A stretch of DNA of 64,000 bases, from assembly GCA_036345935.2 (NCBI GenBank), contig JADWOT020001396.1:22927-86926 (forward strand), read 5' to 3'. Below are positions 38,721 through 51,169 of the stretch, piece by piece. The position numbers were made by a program, and so were the translations under genes. This stretch comes from Taenia hydatigena. Its lineage: Eukaryota; Platyhelminthes; Cestoda; Cyclophyllidea; Taeniidae. Position 1 is the stretch's first letter. Each line of letters begins with the position of its first letter. The notes beneath the pieces were generated by a model. That model saw only the letters and a list, made by a program, of their open reading frames with translations, was not told the origin of the DNA and searched no databases.

Positions 38721-39410
38721 CAGCGAAATGTCTCCCTCACTCAACAATATGCATCAGACAGACACAAACAGTAGAAAAGGATGCGGCACAATTTTACCCT
38801 GAGGGAACGTGTTTTGCAATTGAAGGCAGCTATTCGTCAACACCGCGGAATTCCTTTTCTCAATCTGCACATGTTAGCCCAGTCTTTCTCCATTTATCCG
38901 CTCATGATGCAATTGGTTTTAGTATTCAATTTGCATATTGCTTAATTTCTTCCCTTCATCTAAAAAGACTGCATTCGAATGCTCACAGCTAATTTGCCTA
39001 CATTTTGATATTCGCAAGCGATTTACCAAAAGCAAAATTTCATTGCTTACCCTACTCGGAATACATTTTGTTGTTTGCTTCTCGGTATTGGTTGTGGTCA
39101 TTTGGCTGATCATGTTGCCTTCGCCGAATAGGCTAATCTCTGGGACATGCCGGCGGCCTCAGTTCCTTCTTTTGCCGAATGTATGCATAGACATTCCGTC
39201 CGAGTATGTCTTCTTTGGCCTTCATAGAAGTCTTAGGAAGATACATCGGAGGCAGTGGAAAACAAGCTGGACTCTAAAGGACTTCCATCAAGATTTCTAC
39301 CGTTTGGGGCAAACTTTAGCGGTGCGGAAGAAGTGCATGTGCTATGGATGGAGAAATCGCTGGTGCCCAGCATCAGAAGAGCCAAAAATGTCTTCTGCCT
39401 TAGGTAACTA
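38721..39410 (+). pseudogene. Coding-like blocks in shifting frames, one with a membrane segment
   Basis: Three blocks read like protein. 38721-38940: QRNVSLTQQYASDRHK, stop, then FTLRERVLQLKAAIRQHRG. 38938-39240: a frame containing a hydrophobic run LLTLLGIHFVVCFSVLVVV (membrane anchor preceded by basic residues), then …LPNVCIDIPSEYVFFGL. 39238-39402: bounded by AAGTCTTAG and CTTAG/GTAACT, reading EDTSEAVENKLDSKG…SGAEEVHVLWMEKS. The blocks are not in one frame, so this is either several exons or a decayed gene for a type II membrane protein. Identity unknown. Confidence 0.3.
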
Positions 39411-39769
39411 CCCCAGTCCCACGCAGCACAAAAAGTTGTTAACAGCAGAATCGACTTTAGCTGCAAGCCATCCCTACCCTGCGTGCGTACAAATGTGGAT
39501 TAACTGAACCGGCGGTATCTGCTCCACTCCCCTACTAGTTGAATGGAATCCAGATAAATATGACCGGGCAGCTCCAGAGTGAGCCCTACGCGGCAAATTC
39601 TATCCTGAGGAACTGTGTGGGATCTCGTTTTCTCCAACCATGCAAGTAGCCTCATTCCTTTGCATTACCGTCTTACTTATGTGATTGTTTATTTTGCTTA
39701 TGACTTTGGCACTCGTTTTGCTTGTAGTTCTGACGCAATGTGACTTTCACGCTCTTATAATTGTTAGTT

Positions 39770-40120
39770 TGTTACGTCACACATATGGGACACGCGCTAA
39801 TTAGCAGCCCATACCGATTGAAGATGTGTCATAGCGAGAATCATAAAAAGGCTGCTTATATTTAAAATGACGAAACTGATTGACAACAATTCCATTGTTT
39901 TGGAGTAAGGAGTAAACCGATTTAAACAATTAACCTCCGTTGATGTGATTGTTGAAGGACACAATGTCGGAGGAATATTTGATGGATTTGCCTTTCTAGT
40001 GGGCGAGCTTCAGCTGAAAATTTATTTTATCGTGTTTCTGCGGCTGCCATGTTGAGTGTTGCCCTTGTCTCTCTTCAGGGGAAATTAGTCATAGCTTAAG
40101 CCTTGTTCTCTAAAACTGGT
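39770..40120 (+). repeat. Dispersed duplicate family C, copy 1
   Basis: Best matched at 40032-40115 to 63853-63938: GTTTCTGYGGCTGCYAT followed by TTGAGTGT, then a pyrimidine stretch and an AG. Weaker similarity extends back to about 39770 and 63590. No coding frame. Confidence 0.45.
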
Positions 40121-40129
40121 ACTTTACTT

Positions 40130-42950
40130 GGCCTCGGATCCGAATCTCGACTGAGCTCGTGTTCCTCTCCTCCTATTTGTCTGTCCTCTTTTACTAATGC
40201 TTACTAAGTGCTCAGTACAGCTCTCCAAGTGGTGCATTGGATGGTGAAACGTGGCATAATATGATCCGCCTCGGTTGGGATGTGGTGGACACAACGCTGA
40301 ATGAAAGGAGGTAGCATTACAATGCAAACATGTGTGATGCGGTTTAGTTGAGTACGGCAGAGTGGGATAGGGTAAGGTACGGTCTGGTGTAGGACAACAT
40401 AAAATCATGCTCTTTAATAAAAGTGGGATTATTCTACTCGAACAAATCAGCAACTGAGAAGACCTGGTGACGCACAAACATGCTGGGTGGAGAAGACAGA
40501 CAGGCAAACAGCCTATGATCTAGATTTGAGAGAAAATATTTATTTAAATAAAAAGGGGGATTGAGGAAGATTTTTAAAATGCTCCAGCTGCAAAACTTAA
40601 TCTAAAAGCGGTTACTTAACAAAAACAGTTGAGAGATTTTCAATGCAAGAGCCGATTAAATTAATAGGGTTACAAAATCCAGCCTCTCATTGTGCTAAGA
40701 AAAGGCGGAGAAAGTGTGCGGAATAGCGCCAATCACCTGAATAAATCATCGGCCACCTGCCAGTTGTTCTTGCATTTTCGCATGCACCTAGATGGGTCCT
40801 GCATCAAAAGCAGCAACACATCTATCTGTTTGCTAAAATGCAAATAAGCAAAGTATGACGTAGACTGCTTCTGACACGGGAGGTTTAGCATTGTCAATTC
40901 ATCCATTGTCATGATGTTGTGCTACTTGTTAGATGCGAGTGGTATGTTTAAAAAATAAGCAAAAGTTGACAAATATGGGTTAGTAGTCGCGGAACGCAAT
41001 CAAGGAAGCATGAAATGCATGTTTGTTTAACACTTAGGGCTTAAGTAACTCCACCAGTTGAATGAGTGAAGCAATACAAAGCAAAGAGGGCTGAGGCGAA
41101 TAAATCATAGCGACTGTACGCTTGAGAAATGCAGAATGTGGGGGCACAATCTGCGTTCATATTTCGATCCAGTAATTCTCCAACTAGTTTCTCACAGTCT
41201 GTATTCATGTCCTCATTCTTGCGCATTCTAATAAACATTTTTAGACTAATTTCCGTACTACATGCAACTCTTAAGAGGTCCACCTCAATTTTATTTATTG
41301 CTTTTGGGATATTGTGCTTGTTGAGTAATAAGGCCTAGTCAAACATTTCAAAAAAAGATTAGCATAAGCAATTTGAATTAGCAAACCAGAAATCGGGAAA
41401 GTGGTCTCCACACTGGAGTTGGAAGGACATTCTCTTGACAAGCGTTTTGATGGCAAACCAAATGGGATTGAGTTACTAGTCTAAAAGCTGCTTAAAATAT
41501 GCCTTTGGCAGCAGGGTTTATTGGTTAAGAAATGAGCAAGTCAGAAAAGAGCACACAAGTCCACCTGCAGTTGTCTACGGATTGAATTTTCGATCCATGC
41601 AGATGTGCATGACTGAAATCGTCCTCAAAGATAGTCAGGATTATGAGACCTGGAGATAGGGACGACGAAGGCTTGTGAAGGGAGAGAAGCCAGATGAAGA
41701 GCAGTCAAAGCATTTTGCAAGGGCAAATTTTCCAAATGAACAGCAATCCTAACTTACATCTTATTAGCTCTCACCAAATTACTTAAAAACAGGCCATTGT
41801 GACGCAAAATCAAGATAGCGCGGGAAGTCGTTGAGCATTTCGTTAAAGTGGTGAGGTGTCCTCAAAAGTCAGCCGGTGGTTTTTGAAGTTTATAAACATC
41901 TTTTATGCCTTATTTTCCGCTTACTGCCTACGTGTTCATACTCATATTACACTAACATGCACGATCCTTCAAAACAACATTGGACTTATGATTTCCTTCT
42001 TCCTCTTTATCTAGCACATCCACGCGTATATTGCAGATTTTGCACCCATCACAACAAATTTCCTGCCATGTTTTTGGTTTCGTATGGCTTAGGAGTTTTA
42101 ACTCGAAGGTTAACGCATGCTGTGCTTTGAATGGGAATAGGGAGTGGATGAACTAATGAAAGGCTTTGATGGTAGGGCCCTTTTGAATTGGCAGATGTGT
42201 GGAAACAGGCGGCTAAATGAAGAAATACATGACTAATGTGAGTAGTGAGTTGGCGCCAGAGTAATGAAAGGGACTTTGACAGAATCCGTGACCAGGTCTT
42301 TGTTCTTAATCTCTAAAATGGTAATGTGTATGCCAGCACCAAGTCAAATTGACTGATTTGGAGCTGTACTAGACCTGACCGCTGCCATTTCCGCCTCCTC
42401 TTAAAACGAGCTTATGATGATTTTCCATCAATGCCAACGCAATAAAAGTGGAAATTCGTTTAATGTTGACTTCTATGCGAAACAGTGCTGTCAATCAAAC
42501 TGCCACATATTGCTTCACACAAGAGTAGCTAGTGTTTATAGCTCTTTTATTCATTTCTAGCATCACGTTGAATAAGAAGGTCACCGACGTGGATTGTACC
42601 ATAAACGCACCACGTGACTCTTGTAAGTCGAAAGCCGCACAAATAAATGGGAATCAGTTTTAAACGCCTTCGTATGGAGGTTTTATAATTTGCTTGGAAA
42701 TTGGCTTGTCGTGCAGCAACGACCATTCTAATGTATCTTTCCGTCTACGCATTCATCAAATCACAGGTCCACGTACTACGGCAACGAGCTTTCACTAAAT
42801 TAGTCAGGGATTTAACGCCCATATGATGCGAACCACTGTAATCCAAGCCCTTCGATCACATGAGACATTACTATAAAGACTTGAGCTACATGCATACAGT
42901 TAGACATGCACATAAAACCGGCTTTATTGCTAGTTCTCAAAGCATCCTAT
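40130..42950. other. No gene recognised
   Basis: Nothing interpretable as a gene. The minus-strand frame at 40507-40124 (127 codons) is rich in Cys, Pro and Ser and shows no motif or conserved neighbour; I treat it as incidental. Confidence 0.4.
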
Positions 42951-42955
42951 GAAAA

Positions 42956-43195
42956 GAGAACGCAGAGTTTGACGAGGAGGTGTTGGTGAAAAAAGAAGCA
43001 TCGAGAAGACGAGAGAATGTGAAAGAAGCATGGAGACGAAGACAACAAAAGACGGTGGCTTTCGTTCGTGCGCAACTGGAATTAACACACGATGTTTCCA
43101 AAGCTACCTTCGCCACACCCAAATCGGGTGGAGCCACTCAAGCACTGATGAAAGGTAGAAGTAGGCACCAGACGAGTCGCGTGTTGGTTGGCTGA
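42956..43195 (+). pseudogene. Basic, coiled-coil-like coding fragment
   Basis: An open frame reads ENAEFDEEVLVKKEASRRRE, then NVKEAWRRRQQKT, then FVRAQLELTHDVSKATFATP and on to VLVG-stop. It is rich in Arg, Lys and Glu with few hydrophobics, as in a charged helix. It lies in the same block as the family D repeat shared with 47150-47370, whose frame is broken. No start or splice site is clear. Family not recognised. Confidence 0.35.
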
Positions 43196-43265
43196 AGAGA
43201 GCCACTTATTCGGAGTCCTTGCATCAGCAATAATTGCATTTAATAGAGAGTGCGTCTGCTCAAGG
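43117..43265 (+). repeat. Dispersed duplicate family D, copy 1
   Basis: Resembles 47240-47372 on the same strand: ACACCCAA, then GGTTGGCTGAA…GAGCCA, CATCAGCAATAATTG against TTAGCAGCCATCG, ending near TGCGT. The copies lie on either side of the Hsp70 gene, about 4.1 kb apart. Confidence 0.5.
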
Positions 43266-44242
43266 AAAGGAGGTAGAGCGCATAAAATGGACCACCTAAT
43301 GTTCATTACAATTTGCAATAGTTATGTCCGTGAAGCGAAAGGAAGAATTGAGGTATTAAGGCTGATTTAGAACCATGGTTGGTAAGCACGGAATTATCCA
43401 AAACAGATTCATCTACGAGACTTTTCTTACCAATGAAATTAATTTTGGTGTCTCAGGCACAAGTATTAAGTGAACACAAAAGATGGCTCTTTGGAACAAC
43501 GCTGTTGCCAAAAGCTTGCTTTTAGTGGTGATTGTGTGTGTGTTCAAGGAGATAAGAATGACTGCAAGTTAAGCGAAGCGGTGACTTGAAGACCTTTTAA
43601 AAGGCGGGAGACCGCAACAAAGCACAGAGTAAGCATAACTCTTACCTCCTACATTATACCCATTTCATTCTTTTTGGGCACTTTTAGAGTAAAGACTGAT
43701 GAAAGGTTCTAACATTTCTGATTTTTTTGCATGGATTATTTCCAATAAGTTGGATGGCATAATTGCTATCATTGCTATTGTGCGAGCATAGAAAGATTTC
43801 GCTGGTATTATCACGATTGGTCAATTTGGTTATGATCTGCACTTGGTCCACCTCGTTGCGTATGCCCTGCAACCTATGCCTAAAACAAGCGATGACGAGC
43901 AATGTAAGTGAAAGCCCTTATTGTGCAGCCCTTTTGCTATCCGTCCATGATTTGATGAACTGTTGATTCTTCACATTCTGCAGCGACAATCTCAATGACC
44001 GGACCAAAACGCGTCTTAGGGGATCGCTTGTAAGCACTCATGAGGTCGTTTCAAATGGAGTAGCCCAAAATCTTCCCTGAGTCCTGTCAAGCTACGACTG
44101 GACAACGAGGAGTGCACTAATGTGATTGTGGATGAGTAAAATAAATAGCGGTTTGAGCATACATAGGCTTTACTCAATAAAAAAGAGGAACAGTTCACGA
44201 TGACTTTAAAATTAAATAATTACATCTTGATCAACACAGTTT

Positions 44243-44248
44243 TTTAAT
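44243..44248 (-). terminator. Possible poly(A) signal ATTAAA of hsp70
   Basis: ATTAAA on the minus strand, about 66 bases past the Hsp70 stop codon. It is a common variant of AATAAA; no canonical AATAAA lies nearer on that strand. Position-based inference only. Confidence 0.3.
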
Positions 44249-44313
44249 TCAAATAGGTTGCAAAGGTGAGCTAATCTTCACAACTGTCCAAATCGCTTTT
44301 CATGTCTCTGAGC

Positions 44314-46160
44314 TCACGAGCCGAGATTCGCCATTCCCGTGACAAGGGCACACCTACTCTCAAACTTTTTGTGCATTTTTTCGTAGTCCTCCTTTGTAGC
44401 CTGGTTCTCGACGTCCGTACACTTGATCGTCTCCTCACACATCGCCAATATATCTTTCCGGTACTCTTCCGATGTCTTCTGCTTCACCTCCTCTTCCTCC
44501 AACTTCCTTTTTATGCTGTAGACATAATTCACTAGTGCATTTCTCGATGCCATCCTATTCCTCTCCTTCTCATCCTCCTTCTTAAATTTCTCCGCATCCT
44601 CCAACATCCGCTCTATCTCCTTCTCTGACAGGCGACCCCTGTAGTTAGTGATCGCGGTGCTGTTCTGCTTTCCTGTCGAGTTTTCCACCGCCGACACATG
44701 AAGAATGCCGTTTTCGTCAATTTCAAAGGTCACATCAAGCGTAGTCTTGCCACGCGGAGCCGGGGGGAAACCGGTCAATCTTAACTCGCCCAAAAAGTAG
44801 TTGTCGCTTGTTTTCACACGTTCACCCTCGAAAACCTTGAATGTAAGCTCGTTTGATCATCATCAGCCGTTTCGCGTACTCGTTTCTGCTTCGTCGGAAT
44901 TGGTGTGTTGCGCTGTACCACCGTCGTCATCGTACCATCTGAGCACTCCAACCCCAGTGAGAGCGGAGTCACTTCCAGCAATACTAGATCCTGCATCGCT
45001 GCCGATTTGTGACCGGTCAGATTGGCTGCCAGTAAAGCTGCACCGTAGGCTACTGCCTCGTCTGGATTGACGGATCGATTTACTTTTGTGCCATTAAAGA
45101 AGTCCTGTAGAATCTTCTCCACCTTCGGAATTCGCGTCGATCCACCCACTAACACTATCTCTTGCACATCAGTCTTGTCCATTTCCGCATCACTCAACGC
45201 AGACTTGACTGCATCCATCGTGCGGCCGAAGAGATCTGAGCAGAGGTTCTCAAATTGGGATCGTGTGAGAGCCAAATTGAAATCAATGCCTTCGAACAAC
45301 GATTCTAAGCCTATGTTTGTGCACTGGACCGAACTCATCATCCTCTTTGCCTCCTGGCACGCCTTGCTCACGCGGCTAATGGCCTTCTTGCTGGATGTCA
45401 TGTCCTTTCCTCCGTGCTCCTTCTTGAACGCCTCCACATAATGATCCACTAGCCGAGAAGTAATGTCGTCACCACCCAGGTGCGTGTCACCACCAACCGC
45501 TCTTACCTCAAATTTTCCATTTTGGATGGACAAGATCGACACGTCGAAGGTGCCACCACCCCAATCGAAGATGAGCACATTGTGCTGTCTGTCGAACCTC
45601 TTGTCCATACCATAGGCAATGGCAGCTGCAGTCGGTTCATTCATATGGCGCAGCACGTTCAAGCCCGCCAGTTTCCCTGCATCATTTGTTGCCTGACGTT
45701 GGTGTACATTAAAGTATGCTGGTACTGTAATGACCGCATCTGTCACCTTCTCGCCCAAGTACGCCTCTGCTGTCTCCTTCATCTTCGACAGCACCATAGA
45801 TGAGATCTGCTCCGCAATGAAATGCTTCTTTTCACCACAATGCTGCACCTCAATCTTCGGTGTTCCTCCAGAATTTATTACTTTGAAGGGCCAGCGCTTA
45901 ATTTCGTCCTGTACCACTTCATCGTGGAATTGACGCCCGATAAGACGCTTTACGTCGAATACCGTGTTTGTGAGGTTCATGGTCGCCTGGAACTTTGCAG
46001 ACTCACCGATGAGGCGCTCTTTGTCCGTAAAAGCAACAAAACTTGGCGTTGTGCGGTGGCCCTGATCATTCGCTATGAATTCCACCCTGCCGTTTTGAAC
46101 TACGCCGACGCAAGAAAAAGTTGTGCCGAAGTCGACGCCAATAGCTGGAGCTGCTGACAT
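44314..46160 (-). CDS. hsp70: Hsp70-family chaperone, single 1-nt frameshift, no EEVD
   Basis: Intronless cytosolic-type Hsp70. Codons 1-439 run from ATG 46160; reading continues from about 44844 in another frame to TGA at 44314. Together that is about 615 residues against 640-650 usual. The nucleotide-binding domain is near complete: GVDFGTTFS (8-16), K71, TVPAYF (145-150), [11 protein letters not shown] (174-184), [12 protein letters not shown] (197-208) and LVGGSTRIP (337-345). D10, K71, E175, D199, T204 and D206 are kept. Unusual are Phe11 and Trp200 where Leu is nearly universal. The break falls in the substrate-binding domain just after ADDDQTSL; losing one A in TTAACA would explain it, and [15 protein letters not shown] follows in the new frame. 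The C-terminal lid is present, but the protein ends VTGMANLGS and lacks EEVD, the motif that binds TPR co-chaperones such as Hop and CHIP. It could be a recent pseudogene, or a sequencing error in a divergent gene. Confidence 0.9.
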
Positions 46161-46227
46161 GTTTTAGTGAGATGCGCAAACTCAAACACGTATGTACTGA
46201 TGATGATCTCCACCATCGCTGCAGTCC

Positions 46228-46233
46228 TTTATA
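46228..46233 (-). promoter_or_regulatory. TATA box of hsp70
   Basis: TATAAA on the minus strand, about 68 bases before the Hsp70 start codon, a fitting distance for a short 5' leader. GAA triplets occur further upstream (46300-46330) but not at the 5-base alternating spacing of a heat-shock element, so heat induction is not shown. Confidence 0.55.
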
Positions 46234-47239
46234 TCAGCTGCAGCTCTAAATGTTAACCCTATTCACGATACACGCTAACTACTCGAATGCTTTTGCCCAA
46301 CCAGGATCTTTCACTGCTTCATGCTTCTTATTAACTGGCTACTGCACACTTGAAGGAATGATGTGCGATGTAAGCTGTGAGTGAGCAGTGACGTGAGTGG
46401 TGGTGTCAGTTGTAAGTTGGCGTGTGAGTGACACGGATGCAGCACTGTAGAAGCGCCAATGTAGTGGCTTCTGATTATCGTGTCCTGATGCCCGTAAGGC
46501 CTGAATAATGAGTTAGGAATGTCCCGAAAATTCGTTATCGTTATTTACGTAGTCATTTCTGCCCCAGTATGAACCGGTCGGGCAGGAAAACAAAGTGGAA
46601 GAGTCGTTTCACTGCGCTGCTGTGTTACTCTTAATGATCGCTAACCAGTACTTCTCTCAGATCTATGCAGCTTGAGTACTTCCAGCTGTAGCTGAGAAAG
46701 TCAGTTCCAAGTAGGCATTTGTCCAGGATTCAGTTTGAATGAATTGGTAGGGTGCCTTACAATGATGAACATTTACTGATCAATATATGAGAATTATCAG
46801 TTCACGCTTCGGGTAGCTTCCTTTCAGAGAGCAACTAAACATCGCAAAAGCAATGTTGTGCTATGCAGTTTCAGAAATCTCAAAGGCATTAAATGGATAA
46901 AAACAGTCATTCCAGTCATTGCCTACAAAGCATTGAAAAAGACTGGAAGTGCCTCATTTGAGAGCTGTTCTTATTTGAGTGAAACCCGTTAACCGTGTGA
47001 TAATCAAGAGACTCAGCGACTAATAATGGAATAATTTCTGTCTAAATGCTGCTTTGCTTGTCATCCACCTCCACTCTTTGCAACCACACGTTATGTAATT
47101 GGCGCAGTTCTGAGCGCAGTAAAAATCTTCACTATCAGGGGCGCGAAGGCGTCAAGAAAATGTATTTTGAAGGCCTGTGGTAATGGATTTCATTCTCACA
47201 CTACAGTCATTGCACTTTGTACTCAAAGGCGCCCCGTCA

Positions 47240-47372
47240 CACCCAAGGGCTGATCAAAGGTGCCAGAAGATTTTGCACGCTGATTGGCTGAATGGAGCCA
47301 GGCATTTTGAGCTCTTGTATTAGCAGCCATCGTATTCAACTGCCAATGCGTTGGAGTATCCTCTCTAATGTG
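47240..47372 (+). repeat. Dispersed duplicate family D, copy 2
   Basis: Partner of 43117-43265, with a small deletion relative to it. Similarity reaches back to about 47150, which matches the end of the coding-like frame at 43030-43110, but here the frame is broken. Confidence 0.5.
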
Positions 47373-47379
47373 GAGATGT

Positions 47380-49880
47380 AGGTGGCAATGCCTCATGCTT
47401 CTACGATGTTCTAAGTTTTCTCACTGATTAAACGCACGAAACATTTGGGGAACGAGAGTGCAACTTGACCGAGGAACGTAAGCACGTAGGTCGGAGGAGA
47501 GCAGCGACGCATTCTACGCAGTTAGTAGGTCATGATCCACCACCTATTTATGCGGGGATAAACAACTAAAATGTTTAGCCTTTTGGCTTGACTTAGTCCA
47601 AGTACAGGCGTCAGAGTAGTTTGCCCTAAGGGACTTACTGTGGTTAGTTGTTGTTAGGACTGGGCGATTAATACCTAAAAGGGGAAAGTACTACTCTCCT
47701 CAGGTGGGCCACGGCATAACAGCCAGTAGTGGCTGAACTAGGGTATTTTTGGGCCAATCTTAAATGACTATGTCATAATCAAATCGTTTGAGCTTTGTTA
47801 CTGTTGTTAATGGCACAATAAGCGGGATTAAGGCTTAGTGTCAAAAAACGAAAAGGCTCGGAAACCGTAATCTTGTAACGGGGCCACAGCGAAACCTTAA
47901 AACTCGCCACTACTGTCCACCCATCGGTAGGCAATCCAATGGGGAAGAGCCTACACAATCAAGAGCAAAGCGTTTATTTCCAAGCGTGAAGAAGGCAACC
48001 ATCCCACAGGACACGATAAGTGAAGGAGGTATCCCATGCATGTGTCCTCTGCTAAGCCTTCAATGAGGCTGACGTATTCGAAGGGACAACCACTTCGGCT
48101 ACCTGAAATAGCAAAAAATAGCTGTTAATTACTACCGAATGTTTTCATCTCTACTTCTGTCCTCCTTCGACCCACCTCCCTACTCTCCTCCAACTGTGTT
48201 TCTCCTCTCGTCATTTAATTCAGTCTCCTGCGCGTATACACTGCGCATCCTAACAACTTTCAGGTGGGCTCATCGGTGAAGGCCAATTGGCTCCACCCGC
48301 CAAACATACCCGCAAATGACGAAAGCAATTCAATAACAAAGCTCGATTTAGCCAATCAACTTGTGATTTTCTATGACAAGAACTTTCCTTCTCATCAGTC
48401 GTTGGGTGGGGTTATTTAGGTTGGGTGTGGCTAGACAGCTCTTTGAATGACAGTGAAACAAATGGTGTGCATGAGCACATTCCACCTTCACAAACATTTT
48501 AGTTATGCTTTACTCCCTATCTGATCTTGACTCACTACGACGCCCATTGTCGTCACTTGGACTGTAGGAAACACACAAGACTGAGTAGAAAGGAGTCAGA
48601 GTGCAGAAAAAGCAACAAAATTTGCACCAAGAAGTGAACCCACAACTAGCTGTTAAAGTATCTTCTTATAAGGAACGCACAATTTGGCGGTGAGAGTTGG
48701 TGGGGACAGAAGCATCAGAATGGTTGGAGGTGGTGTGAATGCACTGGAGTTGGCTGCGAATGATCAGGTACGTTAATGTGTCCCTTCAATGGGACAGCTT
48801 TGGCAGTGCAACCACTTGACTTAAAAGGCGAGCACGTAATCAAACACCCTAACAACGAATTTCACAAATTCCTGTCAAACTATCATTCCACAAGTCTTAC
48901 TAAAAACTCGCAATTCGTTGACTTTGATAGTTTCAGTGGGTGCTACAAAGTTTGACTTGGCATAAGTGATTTTTTTAGTTTGCAAATGATATTGAGCATT
49001 CACAGTTATAAGGCCACATTTAAAGTTGCACCAGCTTGACATCGATCTTATTCGATGTTAGAGGTCAGGCGGCGACAGAGTAGGGCCTTTAGTATTAATG
49101 GAGGTCGATTTTTTGATTTATTGACTTCTACTAGATCAATAGGGGGGGATGGTTCGCTGACAAAGACAATCTTAGAGTATACGCAGCCCCGGGGCGTTAC
49201 ATTGACAATTAAAAACACCCCAAGTGCTTTGAACACAATGGCCAAGCACCATAATCCAAAACAGAAAACTTAACTGCGTTTACCGAAATGAATGTAAGCA
49301 CCACAAATCCACAACACAAGTGCGCGTGTAGCTAGAAAGTACCAACGATAAAACTTAAGCTTCACCTCACTTTCAAGCTTTTTTTGAGAATTCCGACCTT
49401 CATTACCGAAAATCAAGTAAGTTTTGCAAAATTGATATGCACAATAGCAATCGTACAATCTTAGGTAATTTATTATTATATATACTGTTTTGATTTGCCT
49501 TTGAATACGTGTTTTTAGGCAGCTTATTTAAATTGCTACTTTTGTGAAATGACGAAATGCAAACGCGAATATTGTCAAACTGCAAAACCCTGGCGCTACA
49601 AATACCTTATTAAATGTAAAGCATTCGGTTTGCTAAAATTAGTAATTTTTTAGCATTTTTAAAGGAAAAAACTAATTGCGTGTAGTTTATGTGCCAAGCA
49701 CCTCTTGCGCGGTTAGTCCGAATTTGATTTTGGTGTGGGCGTGTGTGGACTTTGGTCTGGGAGATCTTGCCCGCGACATTTTCAAAAACTCCTTTAATCG
49801 ATTGATTGTACTTGGTACTATTAGTATTTCTAATTATTAATTTGGCAGGAAGGCACACCTCTAATAGATTATTATGCTAG
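47380..49880. other. No gene recognised
   Basis: No supported exon or repeat. A short G/A-rich plus-strand frame at about 48690-48770 (…RVGGDRSIRMVGGGVNALEL…) ends at a GTACGT donor-like site but is too weak to call. Confidence 0.4.
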
Positions 49881-49889
49881 AAATGGGGG

Positions 49890-50240
49890 TATTGCCCAAC
49901 AGTACCGAAAGTGTATCTCGCCTTGGTTATTGCTCCGTGATTTTCTCAGGTAGGAATGGATTGTAGTTTGCTAGTTCTTATCACTGTTTTTACCAGTTGT
50001 TCGTAGGTCCTTTCATGTTTCATGCATGGTGACAGGTGGGTTATTTTTATTACTATAATGTGGCCATTGTGGCCTTGGTTTTGTATTGAGAGCACCTTTG
50101 CGAAATGTGTTATGTGGGGTCTGAGTAATTACTTAGTCGTGAGCTTAGCTTTGATATAAGTATGTGTTTCAGTTAGATCTCGAGGCAAAGGAATGGTTAC
50201 TTGAAGACCTGTAATCTGCTTGTAAACGCTTGCACCACCA
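49890..50240 (+). repeat. Dispersed duplicate family B, copy 2
   Basis: Matches 37190-37640 (see there), including the later blocks GCGAAAYKTGTTRTGT and GGTTACTTGAAGACCTGTAA against TAGTTACTCAGGGACCTGTAA. Same strand and order as copy 1. Confidence 0.5.
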
Positions 50241-51169
50241 TGTGGTCTTAAATGTTTGGTTTTTGGGGCACTTTTTGTTACGTTTGCGTGTCTTAGTACT
50301 GCAGTGCGTTAGAGTTCGCGCACTCATTTTCAGGTACTACGAACCCACAATGGTGGTGGATGGGCATTGGAAAAATCTGTGGAATGGCAGGCAGTGCGAG
50401 ATTTTCGGGTCACCTGCGTAGGCATCCCCTTTGTTCTGCAATGTGGATAATGTCATCTGCGATATCGGTATGTTTAATGACATAAATTGATGAGACAAGT
50501 TTGAGATTGGAGTTAACATGACAGGAAGGCTTACTCTCTCGTTTCGGAAGGGATGGTAAATTGCGGTAGTGATTGTGTCACTGCTAAAACAGGGAAATTG
50601 AGGAGAAGTGATACAGTTCTTAGTTAAAATCTAGTGTAGTCTTTTTCGGTGAATTAGTGTTTGTTCATCTTTGCGATTTAAGGTGTGCATTTTTACCATT
50701 GATTTATTTTTCAATGCACGCAGATGCATTTTTATTTGTTGGTAGTCATGTACGCGTATATACATATTTTGGGATACATATGGTAATGCTTAATGTTTTC
50801 ATTGAGTGGGATTCAGAAAGAAAAATTGGACGAGTTTTCGATGTTCATAGACTGCACTTTCACGATTGTTCACTGTGCTGAACAACTGTTGAAGGGGCTG
50901 TTGTAAGCTGTCCCGGTGGTTTGTTAGATGGTGGGTTATTTCAAAAAGGAACAATTATGGTGAATGAGGTCTCATTCGTTGTTGAAATGCTGAAAATCTA
51001 CCAAGCAGTTGCTTTACTTTGTGCTAAGGTCGCCGCGGGTCCAAATTACAGCAAGAGTGAATTTTCCCTTCTGGAACCTTTCGTAATAAGCAGCATTATG
51101 TGCCAATTTCGCCTTAAGAATTCACACATTTGGGATTAAACTTTTCAGCACAGTGCTTTTGTGTTGAAA

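Noticed and set aside
40124..40507. 127-codon minus-strand frame
   Set aside because: Low-complexity Cys/Pro/Ser/His composition, no splice context, no relative in the window.
44801..46157. Several long plus-strand frames opposite Hsp70 (up to 124 codons)
   Set aside because: They lie antisense to a strongly conserved gene, share no motif, and are the expected by-product of its codon composition.
46290..46335. Heat-shock element upstream of Hsp70
   Set aside because: GAA triplets are present but not as alternating 5-base units; spacing is 7 and 8 bases in one orientation.
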